This document shows, in pieces, positions 39,869 through 50,692 of a stretch of DNA of 64,000 bases; the stretch's first letter is position 1, and every line of letters starts with the position of its first letter. The stretch is from NCBI RefSeq assembly GCF_010723735.1, contig NZ_BLLB01000002.1:3348001-3412000 (forward strand), written 5' to 3'. Source of the DNA: Mycolicibacterium hippocampi. GTDB taxonomy: Bacteria; Actinomycetota; Actinomycetes; Mycobacteriales; Mycobacteriaceae. The position numbers were made by a program, and so were the translations under genes. The notes beneath the pieces are model-generated. The model saw nothing but the letters and a program-made list of their open reading frames with translations. It had not been told where the DNA came from and made no database searches.

Positions 39869-41281
39869 ATGAGACGCATCCCTGGCGGCGCCTCCGCTAC
39901 GCGGTTGTGCGCGGTGGCCCTGGCCTCCGGCATGGTCCTGACGACCCCCGGACTGGCCCAGGCGCAGCCTGCCAACCCGGACAGCCTTTCGACGTTGGTG
40001 ACCGCCGTCGCCGACGTCAACCAGCAACTGCAGGATCTCGGTGCCGCGATCCAGACCCAGCAGGAGAGCGTCAACAAGGCGATCCTGGATGTGAAGACGG
40101 CGCGGGACGACGCCGCGGCCGCCCAGCAGGAGGTCGAGGCCAGCGCTCAGCGCGTCGCGGACGCCAACACCGCGATCGAGGCCGCCCAGCAGCGGTTCGA
40201 CAAGTTCGCCGCCGCGATGTACGTCAGTGGCCCGTCGGGTTCGTATCTGAACGCGGCAGACCCCGTCGACATCCTCAACACCGCCGCCGCCGGTCAGACA
40301 CTGTCCATCAGTTCCAAGCAGGTGATGGCCAACCTGCAGCGGGCGCGTACCGAGCAGGTCAACAAGGAGTCGGCAGCCAGGCAGGCCAAGCAACAGGCCG
40401 ACGACGCGGTCAAGGCCGCCGAGTCCAGCCAGCAGACCGCGGTGACCGCACTGACCGACGTCCAGCAGACCTTCAAGGCCCAGCAGGTCGAGCTCGACCG
40501 GCTCGCCGCCGAGCGGGCGACGGCCCAGGCCAAGTTGAAGGAGGCGCGCGCGGTGGCCGCTCCCACCGGCCGGGCCACCGCAGGTGCCGAGGCGCCTGCG
40601 GCCGCGCCCAGCGGCAAGCCCGACCCGGGTCGTGCCGCTGCGGACTGGGACGTCGACCCCAGCACCGGAAACCGCGAGACCGCCTGGGACATGACCCTGC
40701 CCCAGATCCCGAGCGCCTTCGTCAGCGGCGACCCGATCCAGATCATCAACGCGGTGATCAAGATCATCACGACGTCGCTGGAGGTCACCGCCAGCCTCGG
40801 CCGCAAGTTCCTGCAGAGCATCGGGTTGCTGCCGACCGAGACCGGCATCACCAACGGCGCCATCCCGGCGGTGGCCGGTCCGCAGGCCACCGAGTTGGTG
40901 ATCCGACGCGGCATGTCACAGCTGGGGGTGCCCTACTCGTGGGGCGGCGGCAACGCCGCAGGACCCAGCCGCGGCATCGACCGGGGCGCAGGCACCGTCG
41001 GGTTCGACTGCTCGGGGCTGATGCTCTACATGTTCGCCGGTGTCGGCATCAAGCTCGACCACTACTCGGGCTCGCAGTACAACGCCGGCCGCAAGATCCC
41101 GTCGTCGCAGATGCGCCGCGGGGACATGATCTTCTACGGGCCCAACGCCAGCCAGCACGTGGCGATGTACCTCGGCAACGGGCAGATGCTCGAGGCGCCC
41201 TACACCGGATCGGTGGTCAAGGTCTCGCCGGTGCGCACCAGCGGCATGACCCCGTACGTCACCCGAATGATCGAGTGGTGA
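39869..41281 (+). CDS. ripA: Peptidoglycan endopeptidase RipA
   Basis: Secreted D,L-endopeptidase that cleaves peptidoglycan cross-bridging stems at the septum, needed for daughter-cell separation. The 470-residue protein has a signal peptide (about residues 1-34, ending LAQAQP) and a long N-terminal coiled coil (about residues 40-235, an autoinhibitory helix in RipA). A C-terminal NlpC/P60 domain carries catalytic Cys381 in GFDCSGLMLYMF and His in ASQHVAMYLGNGQMLEAP. ATG 39869 gives a length equal to M. tuberculosis RipA (472); an in-frame start at 39761 would put 36 residues before the signal peptide. Its stop overlaps the ripB GTG. Confidence 0.96.
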   Translation: MRRIPGGASATRLCAVALASGMVLTTPGLAQAQPANPDSLSTLVTAVADVNQQLQDLGAAIQTQQESVNKAILDVKTARDDAAAAQQEVEASAQRVADANTAIEAAQQRFDKFAAAMYVSGPSGSYLNAADPVDILNTAAAGQTLSISSKQVMANLQRARTEQVNKESAARQAKQQADDAVKAAESSQQTAVTALTDVQQTFKAQQVELDRLAAERATAQAKLKEARAVAAPTGRATAGAEAPAAAPSGKPDPGRAAADWDVDPSTGNRETAWDMTLPQIPSAFVSGDPIQIINAVIKIITTSLEVTASLGRKFLQSIGLLPTETGITNGAIPAVAGPQATELVIRRGMSQLGVPYSWGGGNAAGPSRGIDRGAGTVGFDCSGLMLYMFAGVGIKLDHYSGSQYNAGRKIPSSQMRRGDMIFYGPNASQHVAMYLGNGQMLEAPYTGSVVKVSPVRTSGMTPYVTRMIEW

Positions 41282-41970
41282 TCACACTGCGCCGCCTGGT
41301 TCTCGTCCTGCTCACCGCCGGCGCGTTGCTGTTGGCGCCGGTCGCCCCGGCGTCCGCGCAGCCCGCGGCCGGCCAGTGGGATCCGACGCTGCCCAAGATC
41401 CTCAGCGCGGGAGCGCCGGGTGATCCGTTGTCCATCGCCAACGCGTCGCTCGCCGCGACCGCACAGGCCACCCAGGTCACGATGAACCTGGGCCGCAAGT
41501 TCCTGCAGAGCATCGGTCTGGCGCCCGCGGACGCGCCTGCCGGCGTCGCGCCGGGAATGGTGCGGGGTCCGGCAGCCGTCGAGTACGTCATCCGCCGCGG
41601 CGGCTCCCAGATCGGCACTCCGTACTCCTGGGGTGGCGGCAAGCCGAACGGACCGAGCACCGGCGTCGACTCCGGGGCCAACACCGTCGGCTACGACTGC
41701 TCCGGTTTCACCCAGTTCTCCTTCGCCGGGGTCGGGGTGCTGATCCCCAAGTACTCCGGAGACCAGTACAACGCCGGCCGCAAGGTCCCGGTGAACCAGG
41801 CCAAGCGCGGAGATCTGCTGTTCTGGGGTCCCGGTGGCACCCAGCACGTGGCCATCTACCTCGGTGGCGGCAAGATGCTCGAATCGGCGAGCAGCGTGGG
41901 CAGCGTGAGTGTGAACCCGCTGCGCACCGCGGGACTGCAGCCGTATGCCGTCCGCGTCATCGAATCCTGA
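41278..41970 (+). CDS. ripB: Peptidoglycan endopeptidase RipB
   Basis: Paralogue of RipA lacking the long coiled coil, so it is probably less autoinhibited. The 230-residue product has a signal peptide (about residues 1-27, LVLVLLTAGALLLAPVAPAS) and an NlpC/P60 domain with catalytic Cys141 in VGYDCSGFTQFSF and His in GGTQHVAIYLGGGKMLES. GTG 41278 overlaps the ripA stop (GTGA); GTG 41275 immediately before it is an alternative. Strong resemblance to the RipA C-terminus shows tandem duplication. Confidence 0.95.
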   Translation: MITLRRLVLVLLTAGALLLAPVAPASAQPAAGQWDPTLPKILSAGAPGDPLSIANASLAATAQATQVTMNLGRKFLQSIGLAPADAPAGVAPGMVRGPAAVEYVIRRGGSQIGTPYSWGGGKPNGPSTGVDSGANTVGYDCSGFTQFSFAGVGVLIPKYSGDQYNAGRKVPVNQAKRGDLLFWGPGGTQHVAIYLGGGKMLESASSVGSVSVNPLRTAGLQPYAVRVIES

Positions 41971-42144
41971 GTGTGGCCTGAGTTAAACCTGAGCACCACT
42001 GGTGAATACCGGCGCGCAGCGCCTCTCACCCCGGGCAGCGTCGACGGATACAGAAGCAACTGGAATAGTTGACGACGAGCGCGCGGCCACAACCGGCCGG
42101 CGCCGCACAGACCACCATGTACTGCGCATGTGGAAGGAACGTTG

Positions 42145-43284
42145 ATGACCTCACCGAGTGGGCCGCCTCAGGGCGCTGGAGGATATCCCGGGCAGGCGCC
42201 GGCACAGGGCTACTCCGCGGGTGCTCACGCCGCTCCGAACTCCAACGGTGGGCTGCAACACGAGGTGCACACCCTCGAGCGGGCGATCTTCGAGGTGAAG
42301 CGGATCATCGTCGGCCAGGACCTGCTGGTCGAGCGGATGCTGGTCGGGCTGCTGGCCAAGGGCCATGTGCTACTCGAAGGCGTGCCCGGCGTGGCCAAGA
42401 CACTGGCGGTCGAGACGTTCGCCAAGGTGGTCGGCGGCACCTTCGCCCGTATCCAGTTCACCCCTGACCTGGTGCCCACCGACATCGTCGGCACCCGGAT
42501 CTACCGTGCGGGCAAGGAGGAGTTCGACATCGAACTCGGCCCGGTGGTGGTCAACTTCCTGCTCGCCGACGAGATCAACCGCGCCCCGGCCAAGGTGCAG
42601 TCCGCACTGCTGGAGGTGATGGCCGAGCGCAAGATCTCGATCGGCGGCAAGACCTTCCCGCTGCCCAGCCCCTTCCTCGTGATGGCGACCCAGAACCCGA
42701 TCGAGCAGGAAGGCGTCTACCAGCTACCCGAGGCGCAGCGCGACCGCTTCCTGTTCAAGCTCAACGTCGACTACCCGTCGCCGGAGGAAGAGCGCGAGAT
42801 CATCTACCGGATGGGCGTCAAGCCGCCGGAGGCCAAGGCGATCCTGTCCACCCAGGACCTGCTGCGCCTGCAGGACGTCGCTGCGAACACGTTCGTCCAC
42901 CACGCGCTGGTCGACTACGTCGTCCGTATCGTCACCGCCACCCGCGAGCCGGAGAAGTTCGGCATGCCCGACGCCAAGGCCTGGATCGCCTACGGCGCGT
43001 CACCCCGTGCCTCGCTGGGCATCATCGCCGCGTCCCGCGCGCTGGCGCTGATCCGCGGGCGCGACTACGTGATACCGCAGGACGTCGTCGAGGTCATCCC
43101 GGATGTGCTGCGGCACCGCCTGGTGCTGACCTACGACGCGCTCGCCGACGAGGTCTCCTCCGACACGGTCGTCAACCGCATCATGCAGACAGTCGCGCTG
43201 CCCCAGGTGAACGCCATCCCGCAGCAGGGTCATTCGGTCCCACCCGGGGTCCCGGCTGCGGCAGCCGCAGCCGGCGGCCGCTGA
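42145..43284 (+). CDS. moxR1: MoxR-family AAA+ ATPase
   Basis: AAA+ chaperone-like ATPase that works with von Willebrand-A proteins to mature or activate partner complexes. The 379-residue protein has a Gly/Pro-rich N-terminus, Walker A GVPGVAKTLAVETF, Walker B NFLLADEINRAPAKVQSALL, sensor 1 LVMATQNPIEQEGVYQLPEA, and the MoxR-type lid region with PRASLGIIAASRALALIRGR. ATG 42145 has AAGGAACG upstream; GTG 42130 would overlap that site. It is followed by the DUF58 and VWA partners. Position matches Rv1479. Confidence 0.95.
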   Translation: MTSPSGPPQGAGGYPGQAPAQGYSAGAHAAPNSNGGLQHEVHTLERAIFEVKRIIVGQDLLVERMLVGLLAKGHVLLEGVPGVAKTLAVETFAKVVGGTFARIQFTPDLVPTDIVGTRIYRAGKEEFDIELGPVVVNFLLADEINRAPAKVQSALLEVMAERKISIGGKTFPLPSPFLVMATQNPIEQEGVYQLPEAQRDRFLFKLNVDYPSPEEEREIIYRMGVKPPEAKAILSTQDLLRLQDVAANTFVHHALVDYVVRIVTATREPEKFGMPDAKAWIAYGASPRASLGIIAASRALALIRGRDYVIPQDVVEVIPDVLRHRLVLTYDALADEVSSDTVVNRIMQTVALPQVNAIPQQGHSVPPGVPAAAAAAGGR

Positions 43285-43304
43285 CCCGGTAAGCGGCCCA
43301 CTAA

Positions 43305-44276
43305 GTGACGTCTCCTCCCGATTCTCCAGGCGCCAAACCCTCCGGTCGCAGCGTCGATCTGCCCTCGCTGCAGCGCGGCGAGATCCGCGACCCGGCTTTG
43401 ACGGCAGCGTTGCGCAAGCTCGAGCTGACCGTCCGGCGAAAGCTCGACGGGGTGCTGCACGGTGACCACCTCGGGCTGCTGCCCGGCCCGGGTTCCGAAC
43501 CGGGGGAGTCGCGGATCTACCAGCCCGGCGATGACGTCCGCCGGATGGATTGGTCGGTGACGGCGCGCACCCAGGCGCCGCACGTGCGTCAGATGATCGC
43601 CGACCGCGAGTTGGAGACCTGGCTCGTCGTCGACGTGTCGGCCAGCCTGGACTTCGGCACCGCCGGTTGTGAGAAGCGCGACCTCGCCGTCGCGGCCGCG
43701 GCGTCGATCGCGTTCCTCAACAGCGGCGGCGGCAACAGGCTGGGCGCGATCATCTCCAACGGCGAGACCACCCGCCGGGTGGCCGCGCTGTCCGGCCGGG
43801 TGCACGAGCAGGAACTGCTGCGCGCGATCGCCACCACGCCGCGGGCGCCGGTCGGGGTCCGCGGCGATCTGGCCGCGGCGATCGACGCGCTGCGCAGGCC
43901 CGAGCGGCGCCGCGGCATGGTGGTGATCATCAGTGACTTCCTCGGTCCGGTCGACTGGATGCGCCCGCTGCGGGCCATCGCCGGCCGCCACGAGGTACTC
44001 GGCATCGAGGTCCTCGACCCCCGCGACGTCGAGTTGCCGGCCGTCGGCGATGTCGTCCTGCAGGACACCGAGACCGGGCGCACCCGCGAGTTCACCATCG
44101 ACGAGCAGCTGCGGACCGACTTCGAGCAGGCCGCCGCCGCACACCGTGCCGAGGTGGCGCGCACGCTCCGGCGCTGCGGTGCGCCGTTGCTGTGCCTGCG
44201 CACCGACCGGGACTGGATCTCCGATGTGGTCAGGTTCGTCGCCGGTAGGCGGCGCGGCGCACTGGCCGGTCGATGA
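43305..44276 (+). CDS. DUF58 domain protein of the MoxR-VWA module
   Basis: Partner of the MoxR ATPase. The 323-residue protein has the DUF58 signature RIYQPGDDVRRMDWSVTART (about residues 67-86), then a VWA-like fold with WLVVDVSASLDFGTA, where DVSAS is a MIDAS-type metal site, and MVVIISDFLGPVDWMRPL. GTG 43305 lies 20 bp after moxR1. Equivalent to Rv1480. Confidence 0.92.
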   Translation: MTSPPDSPGAKPSGRSVDLPSLQRGEIRDPALTAALRKLELTVRRKLDGVLHGDHLGLLPGPGSEPGESRIYQPGDDVRRMDWSVTARTQAPHVRQMIADRELETWLVVDVSASLDFGTAGCEKRDLAVAAAASIAFLNSGGGNRLGAIISNGETTRRVAALSGRVHEQELLRAIATTPRAPVGVRGDLAAAIDALRRPERRRGMVVIISDFLGPVDWMRPLRAIAGRHEVLGIEVLDPRDVELPAVGDVVLQDTETGRTREFTIDEQLRTDFEQAAAAHRAEVARTLRRCGAPLLCLRTDRDWISDVVRFVAGRRRGALAGR

Positions 44277-44330
44277 ACAGCGCACCGACACGCGCGGTCA
44301 CAAAAGAAACAACGAAATGACAAGTAGCAC

Positions 44331-45338
44331 ATGACTTTACCGTTCTTCGGGCCGATGTCGCTGTCCGGCTTCGAGCACCCGTGGTTCTTCCTGTTCTTCC
44401 TGGTGATCATCGGGCTGATCGCGCTCTACGTGGTCGTGCAGCTGTCCCGACACAGGCGGGTACTGCGGTTCGCGAACATGGAGCTGCTGGAAAGCGTGGC
44501 GCCGAAGCGGCCGAGTCGATGGCGCCACCTCCCTGCGACGCTGCTGATCCTGGCGTTGGTGTCGTTCACCGTCGCCATGTCCGGCCCGACACACGACGTC
44601 CGCATCCCGCGCAACCGTGCCGTGGTGATGCTGGTCGTCGACGTGTCACAGTCGATGCGTGCCACCGACGTCGCGCCCAACCGGTTGGCTGCCGCGCAGG
44701 AGGCGGCCAAGCAGTTCGCCGACCAGCTCACCCCTGGCATCAACCTCGGACTGATCTCCTATGCCGGCACCGCGACCGTGCTCGTCTCGCCGACCACCAA
44801 CAGGGAGGCGACCAAGAACGCGATCGACAAGCTGCAGCTCGCCGACCGGACCGCGACCGGCGAGGGCATCTTCACGGCGCTGCAGGCGGTCGCCACGGTC
44901 GGGGCGGTCATCGGGGGTGGGGACGAACCCCCACCGGCGCGCATCGTGCTGATGTCCGACGGCAAGGAGACCGTGCCGTCCAACCCGGACAACCCCAAGG
45001 GTGCCTACACCGCGGCCCGGACCGCCGACGATCAGGGTGTGCCGATCTCGACGGTGTCCTTCGGGACGCCCTACGGCTATGTCGAGATCAACGACCAGCG
45101 TCAGCCGGTCCCGGTGGACGACGAGATGCTCAAGAGGATCGCCGACCTCTCCGGAGGAGAGGCGTTCACGGCATCGAGCCTCGAGCAGCTCAAGGAGGTG
45201 TTCACCAACCTTCAGGAGCAGATCGGCTACGAGACGATCAAGGGTGACGCCAGCGTGGGTTGGCTGCGGCTCGGTGCGTTGGTGCTCGCCGCGTCGGCCC
45301 TGGCCGCGTTGCTGATCAACCGGCGCCTACCCGACTAG
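44331..45338 (+). CDS. VWA-domain membrane protein (BatA-like)
   Basis: Third partner of the MoxR-DUF58-VWA module, displaying a VWA domain at the membrane. The 335-residue product has an N-terminal hydrophobic helix (about residues 17-37, [20 protein letters not shown]), a second helix near 65-82, and a VWA domain with the MIDAS motif [15 protein letters not shown]-terminal helix ([16 protein letters not shown]) ends in a basic tail. ATG 44331 has no good ribosome-binding site; a 5-codon reading frame (44317-44334) stops over its start codon. Equivalent to Rv1481. Confidence 0.92.
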   Translation: MTLPFFGPMSLSGFEHPWFFLFFLVIIGLIALYVVVQLSRHRRVLRFANMELLESVAPKRPSRWRHLPATLLILALVSFTVAMSGPTHDVRIPRNRAVVMLVVDVSQSMRATDVAPNRLAAAQEAAKQFADQLTPGINLGLISYAGTATVLVSPTTNREATKNAIDKLQLADRTATGEGIFTALQAVATVGAVIGGGDEPPPARIVLMSDGKETVPSNPDNPKGAYTAARTADDQGVPISTVSFGTPYGYVEINDQRQPVPVDDEMLKRIADLSGGEAFTASSLEQLKEVFTNLQEQIGYETIKGDASVGWLRLGALVLAASALAALLINRRLPD

Positions 45339-46193
<855 letters not shown>

Positions 46194-46200
46194 AGCAGAA

Positions 46201-46254
46201 CAGACAAGGTCTCTTCACCAGACAAGGACTCTCCACCAGACAAGGACTCTTCAC
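46201..46254 (+). repeat. 18-bp tandem repeat, 3 copies, abutting the inhA start codon
   Basis: Units 46201-46218, 46219-46236 and 46237-46254. The third reads CAGACAAGGACTCTTCAC; the others differ from it by one base each. Each copy contains CAAGG(A), a Shine-Dalgarno-like core. The last copy places AAGGA 9 bp before the inhA GTG. The array is in frame with inhA and has no stop. Confidence 0.93.
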
Positions 46255-46255
46255 A

Positions 46256-47062
46256 GTGAAACTTCTTCAAGGCAAGCGGATCCTCGTCACGGGGATCATC
46301 ACCGATTCGTCGATCGCGTTCCACATCGCCAAGGTCGCCCAGGAAGCCGGCGCCGAGCTGGTGCTCACCGGGTTCGACCGGATGAAGCTGATCCAGCGCA
46401 TCGCGGACCGGTTACCCAATCCGGCGCCGCTGCTGGAACTCGACGTCCAGAACGACAAACATCTCGACACCCTGGCGGACCGGGTGAGCGAGGTGATCGG
46501 TGAGGGCAACAAACTCGACGGGGTGGTGCACTCCATCGGGTTCATGCCGCAGACCGGGATGGGCATCAACCCGTTCTTCGACGCGCCTTACGAGGATGTC
46601 GCCAAAGGCATCCACATCTCGGCCTACTCCTACGCGTCGCTGGCCAAGGCGGTGTTGCCCATCATGAGCCCCGGTGGCGGCATCGTCGGCATGGACTTCG
46701 ACCCCACCCGCGCGATGCCTGCATACAACTGGATGACGGTGGCCAAGAGCGCGCTGGAATCGGTCAACCGATTCGTCGCACGCGAGGCCGGACAGGTTGG
46801 GGTGCGATCGAATCTTGTTGCGGCAGGCCCGATCCGGACCCTGGCCATGAGTGCGATCGTCGGCGGCGCCCTCGGCGACGAGGCCGGGGCGCAGATGCAG
46901 CTCCTCGAAGAGGGGTGGGATCAGCGCGCGCCGCTGGGCTGGAACATGAAAGACCCGACACCGGTGGCCAAAACGGTGTGTGCCCTGCTGTCGGACTGGC
47001 TGCCGGCCACCACGGGCACCATCATCTTCGCCGACGGAGGGGCGAGCACCCAGCTCCTGTGA
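46256..47062 (+). CDS. inhA: NADH-dependent enoyl-ACP reductase InhA
   Basis: Reduces long-chain trans-2-enoyl-ACP in FAS-II mycolate synthesis; the target of isoniazid-NAD and ethionamide-NAD adducts. The 268-residue protein has [20 protein letters not shown] at the nucleotide site, [18 protein letters not shown], and the catalytic Tyr157/Lys164 in [19 protein letters not shown]. Residues equivalent to M. tuberculosis Ile21 and Ser94 (here 20 and 93, one residue shorter N-terminus) are wild type. GTG 46256 is preceded by the tandem-repeat leader that supplies its ribosome-binding site. hemH overlaps its stop (TGATG). Confidence 0.97.
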   Translation: MKLLQGKRILVTGIITDSSIAFHIAKVAQEAGAELVLTGFDRMKLIQRIADRLPNPAPLLELDVQNDKHLDTLADRVSEVIGEGNKLDGVVHSIGFMPQTGMGINPFFDAPYEDVAKGIHISAYSYASLAKAVLPIMSPGGGIVGMDFDPTRAMPAYNWMTVAKSALESVNRFVAREAGQVGVRSNLVAAGPIRTLAMSAIVGGALGDEAGAQMQLLEEGWDQRAPLGWNMKDPTPVAKTVCALLSDWLPATTGTIIFADGGASTQLL

Positions 47063-48099
47063 TGGACTTTGACGCGCTGCTGCTGCTGTCGTTCGGTGGT
47101 CCGGAGGGGCCCGACCAGGTCATGCCGTTCCTCGAGAACGTCACCCGGGGCCGGGGCATCCCCCGGGAACGGCTGGCTGCTGTCGCCGAGCACTACCTGC
47201 ACTTCGGTGGGGTGTCGCCGATCAACGGAATCAACCGCGAGCTGATCGTCGCGATCGAGGCGGAGCTGGCCCGCCGCGGGCTGGAGCTGCCCGTCTACTT
47301 CGGCAACCGCAACTGGGAGCCCTACGTCGAGGACACAGTCGCGCAGATGCGCGACAACGGCATTCGGCGTGCCGCGGTGTTCTCGACATCGGCCTGGGGC
47401 GGCTACTCCGGCTGCACGCAATACCAGGAAGACATCGCGCGCGCCCGGGCGTCGGCCGGTTCCGACGCACCTGAGTTGACCAAACTTCGCCAGTACTTCG
47501 ATCACCCGCTGCTCGTCGAGATGTTCGCCGACGCCATCCGCGACGCCGCGGCGACCCTGCCCGAGGCGGTGCGCGCCGACGCCCGGCTCGTCTTCACCGC
47601 GCATTCGATCCCGTTGCGGGCTGCCTCGCGCTGCGGACCAGACCTTTACGAACGCCAGGTCGCCCACACCAGCGCGTTGGTCGCGGCAGCCGCGGGATAC
47701 CCCGACTACGACCAGGTCTGGCAGTCTCGATCCGGACCGCCGCAGGTGCCATGGCTGGAACCCGACGTCGGTGACCACCTCGCCTCGCTGGCGCACACCG
47801 GCACCGAGGCGGTGATCGTCTGCCCGGTCGGTTTTGTCGCCGACCACATCGAGGTGGTCTGGGATCTCGACAGTGAACTCGCCGAACAGGCAGCCGACGC
47901 GGGGATCGCCTTCGCGCGGGCGACGACGCCGAACGCGCAGCCCCGGTTCGCGCGACTGGTGGTCGACCTGATGGACGAGATGCGTCTGGACCGGCCTGCG
48001 GCCAGGGCCCGGGGAAGCATCGGGGAGCGCGAGGTGCCGGGTTACGGGTGCAGCGTCAACGGCGCCCTGTGCACCCCGGCGTGCTCGGCCGAGCGCTAG
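47062..48099 (+). CDS. hemH: Ferrochelatase (coproporphyrin III ferrochelatase in actinobacteria)
   Basis: Inserts iron into the porphyrin; in actinobacteria the substrate is coproporphyrin III (CpfC). The 345-residue protein has [20 protein letters not shown] at the N-terminus, the metal-site His in [11 protein letters not shown], and [16 protein letters not shown] with the conserved Glu/His. [2Fe-2S] ligands are likely from SRCGPDLYE and the C-terminal [20 protein letters not shown], matching the cluster-bearing actinobacterial type. ATG 47062 overlaps the inhA stop by one base, so fabG1-inhA-hemH form an operon. Confidence 0.95.
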   Translation: MDFDALLLLSFGGPEGPDQVMPFLENVTRGRGIPRERLAAVAEHYLHFGGVSPINGINRELIVAIEAELARRGLELPVYFGNRNWEPYVEDTVAQMRDNGIRRAAVFSTSAWGGYSGCTQYQEDIARARASAGSDAPELTKLRQYFDHPLLVEMFADAIRDAAATLPEAVRADARLVFTAHSIPLRAASRCGPDLYERQVAHTSALVAAAAGYPDYDQVWQSRSGPPQVPWLEPDVGDHLASLAHTGTEAVIVCPVGFVADHIEVVWDLDSELAEQAADAGIAFARATTPNAQPRFARLVVDLMDEMRLDRPAARARGSIGEREVPGYGCSVNGALCTPACSAER

Positions 48100-48950
48100 T
48101 CGCGCCAGGCGGATCGAAGGATCGACGCGACCGCGGCCAGTCGAGCCGACCGGACCACCGAGGACAGCGGACGTAACGCATCGCTGGCGAGTTGGACCTC
48201 CGAGGAGCTCTGCAATCCGCTCGGGATCAGTCCGGCGCTGACGGCGATGATCGCGTCGACATGAGCCGCGTTCTCGAGAACCCGCACCGCCCGCGTGGGC
48301 GCATGGTCGGGGATCCGATGTGCCTGGGTGGATTCCAGCACCTGCTCGACCATCCTGCGCGGGTCGGCGACATCACCGCCCGGGGCTTCGGCGCGCAGCG
48401 CGCCGAGCGCATCGGCCGCCGCGCGCACCGCGTCGCGCAGTGCGTACTCCGCCGTGCCGAGGTCGAGGTCCTCGGGTAGCGGCAGCGCGGGCAGCGAGTA
48501 CACCGTCCACGACAGCGCAGACAGTTCGGGTTCGAATTCGTACTCCTCGCCGTCGGGGGTGTCCGGGTACTCCAGGTCCGGGACCAGCCCGATCGCCGAC
48601 TCCGGTGATCCGACCATGATCGCCTCACCGGCGGTGATGGCGTCGCGGCCGAACTGGGTGCCCGGCGGCAGCCCGCGGACGTCGCCGGGGACCGGCAACG
48701 CGAGCACGATCGAGGGCGGTGTCCCCGCCGGCCGTGCCGCCGTGCGCATCGTCTGCAGCAGAGACACCGCCCCCGCATCATCGAGATCGGGCCACGACAG
48801 GCCGGTGCGTTCGGCGGCCACCGAGTCATATGCTGTCACCGAATGCTTTGATGTCCATTGGGATAACGCATCCAGGACATCATCGGGCGCGGCGGCACCG
48901 GCGAGCCAGGCATTGGCCCACACCGACAGCGAAACACTGGGACACCACAT
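48096..48950 (-). CDS. Conserved hypothetical protein, Rv1486c-like
   Basis: Function unknown. The 284-residue acidic protein starts [18 protein letters not shown]. It has a Pro/Gly-rich middle ([20 protein letters not shown]), an acidic [20 protein letters not shown] stretch, and a helical C-terminal half ending in SILRSAWRD. No signal peptide or membrane helix is clear. ATG 48950 is chosen; the frame is open far upstream but only as antisense to the NfeD gene. It converges on hemH with a 4-bp overlap, as Rv1486c does in M. tuberculosis. Confidence 0.82.
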   Translation of the reverse strand: MWCPSVSLSVWANAWLAGAAAPDDVLDALSQWTSKHSVTAYDSVAAERTGLSWPDLDDAGAVSLLQTMRTAARPAGTPPSIVLALPVPGDVRGLPPGTQFGRDAITAGEAIMVGSPESAIGLVPDLEYPDTPDGEEYEFEPELSALSWTVYSLPALPLPEDLDLGTAEYALRDAVRAAADALGALRAEAPGGDVADPRRMVEQVLESTQAHRIPDHAPTRAVRVLENAAHVDAIIAVSAGLIPSGLQSSSEVQLASDALRPLSSVVRSARLAAVASILRSAWRD

Positions 48951-49022
48951 GATGCAGGCAGTGTAGTTGTTGGGTCTGGTTGTTACCTGCTGACACCGTC
49001 GGCGCCGCGCTAGGCTCGTGTC

Positions 49023-49457
49023 ATGCCCGTTCCGCTGATCTGGCTGATCGCAGCACTGGCCCTCGCCGGAGCCGAGGCGCTCACCGGTGATCTGTTCCTG
49101 CTCATGCTCAGCGGTGGGGCACTGGCCGCAGCCGGCTCCAGTTGGCTGCTCGCGTGGCCGGTCTGGGCCGACGGTCTGGTGTTCCTGCTGGTGTCGGTCC
49201 TGCTGCTGGTGGGGGTCCGCCCGGCGATCAAGCGGCGGGTGCAGTCGGGCAAGGGTCTTCTGGATCCCGCCAAAGCGCTGGAGGGCAAGAGCGCGCTGGT
49301 GCTCGACCGGGTGGCGCGCCACGAAGGTCAGGTCAAGCTTGACGGCGAGATCTGGACGGCGCGGCCCCACGTCGAGACCGACGTCTACGAAGCCGGTGAC
49401 CAGGTGACCGTCGTGCAGATCGACGGGGCCACTGCGGTCGTCGCCAAGATCGTCTAG
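49023..49457 (+). CDS. NfeD-like membrane protein
   Basis: Short NfeD family protein, usually paired with an SPFH/stomatin protein in membrane quality control. The 144-residue product has two or three N-terminal hydrophobic segments (about residues 3-20, 25-45 and 48-66) and a C-terminal OB-fold domain ([20 protein letters not shown], then [20 protein letters not shown]). ATG 49023. The SPFH gene starts 14 bp after its stop. Equivalent to Rv1487. Confidence 0.9.
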   Translation: MPVPLIWLIAALALAGAEALTGDLFLLMLSGGALAAAGSSWLLAWPVWADGLVFLLVSVLLLVGVRPAIKRRVQSGKGLLDPAKALEGKSALVLDRVARHEGQVKLDGEIWTARPHVETDVYEAGDQVTVVQIDGATAVVAKIV

Positions 49458-49471
49458 AGAAGGAGTCCGTT

Positions 49472-50692
49472 GTGGACGGTGCTGTCGCAGGGTTGGTCCT
49501 GCTGGCCGTTTTGGTGGTGTTCGCCGTGATCGTCGTGGCGAAATCGGTGGCGCTGGTACCCCAGGCCGAGGCCGCGGTGATCGAACGTCTGGGCCGCTAC
49601 AGCAAGACAGTGTCGGGGCAGCTGACGCTGCTGTTGCCCTTCATCGACAAAATCCGGGCGCGGGTCGACCTGCGCGAGCGGGTGGTGTCGTTCCCCCCGC
49701 AGCCGGTGATCACCGAGGACAACCTGACCGTGAACATCGACACGGTCGTCTATTTCCAGGTCACCAACCCGCAGGCGGCGGTCTACCAGATCAGCAACTA
49801 CATCGTCGGCGTCGAGCAACTGACCACCACCACACTGCGCAACGTGGTGGGCGGTATGACCCTGGAACAGACTCTGACCTCCCGTGACTCGATCAACGGC
49901 CAGTTGCGCGGGGTGCTCGACGAGGCCACCAACCGATGGGGTCTGCGGGTGGCCCGCGTCGAGCTACGCAGCATCGACCCGCCGCCGTCGATCCAGGACT
50001 CGATGGAGAAGCAGATGCGCGCCGACCGGGAGAAGCGCGCAATGATCCTGACCGCCGAGGGCCACCGGGAAGCGTCCATCAAGCAGGCGGAAGGGCAGAA
50101 GCAGTCCCAGATCCTGGCGGCCGAAGGTGCCAAGCAGGCCGCGATCCTCACCGCCGAAGCCGACCGGCAATCGCGCATGTTGCGGGCCCAGGGTGAGCGT
50201 GCCGCCTCCTACCTGCAGGCCCAAGGCGAGGCCAAGGCGATCGAGAAGACCTTCGCCGCCATCAAGGCCGGCCGCCCCACCCCGGAGCTGCTGGCCTACC
50301 AGTACCTGCAGACGTTGCCGCAGATGGCCCAAGGCGAGGCGAACAAGGTGTGGCTGGTGCCCAGCGATTTCGGTACCGCGCTGCAGGGTTTCACCAAGCT
50401 GCTGGGCGCACCGGGCGAGGACGGGGTGTTCCGCTACACGCCGTCGCCGGTCGAGGAGAACCTGCCGAAGCCGGAGGACGACTCGGCAGAGGTGGCCGAC
50501 TGGTTCAACACCCAGACCGATCCGGAGATCGCCCAGGCCGTCGCCGAGGCGGTGGCCGAGGCACGCACCCCGGTGGCCGGTCTCGACGGGCCACGCCAGT
50601 ATCCGCCGCTCACGCAGCAGTCGCAGCCGGACGTGACCGACTACTCCCGACAACAGGCACCGCCGCCCCGTCAAGGCAGCTCGGATCAATGA
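49472..50692 (+). CDS. SPFH/Band 7 (stomatin-like, QmcA type) membrane protein
   Basis: Organises membrane microdomains, typically with NfeD. The 406-residue protein has one N-terminal transmembrane helix (about residues 5-25, [20 protein letters not shown]), the Band 7 domain from [20 protein letters not shown] through [20 protein letters not shown], and a long Ala/Glu/Gln coiled coil (about residues 175-270). The C-terminal tail is variable and Pro/Gln-rich. GTG 49472 has an AGAAGGAG site. Its stop overlaps the next gene (ATGA). Equivalent to Rv1488. Confidence 0.93.
   Translation: MDGAVAGLVLLAVLVVFAVIVVAKSVALVPQAEAAVIERLGRYSKTVSGQLTLLLPFIDKIRARVDLRERVVSFPPQPVITEDNLTVNIDTVVYFQVTNPQAAVYQISNYIVGVEQLTTTTLRNVVGGMTLEQTLTSRDSINGQLRGVLDEATNRWGLRVARVELRSIDPPPSIQDSMEKQMRADREKRAMILTAEGHREASIKQAEGQKQSQILAAEGAKQAAILTAEADRQSRMLRAQGERAASYLQAQGEAKAIEKTFAAIKAGRPTPELLAYQYLQTLPQMAQGEANKVWLVPSDFGTALQGFTKLLGAPGEDGVFRYTPSPVEENLPKPEDDSAEVADWFNTQTDPEIAQAVAEAVAEARTPVAGLDGPRQYPPLTQQSQPDVTDYSRQQAPPPRQGSSDQ

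Noticed and set aside
39907..41277. Upstream extension of the ripB frame through ripA
   Set aside because: Arg/Gly/Gln-rich antiphase translation of ripA; RipB begins at the GTGA overlap with a clear signal peptide.
46201..46254. Possible CRISPR or direct-repeat array before inhA
   Set aside because: Repeats are contiguous without spacers and are only 18 bp; no cas genes nearby.
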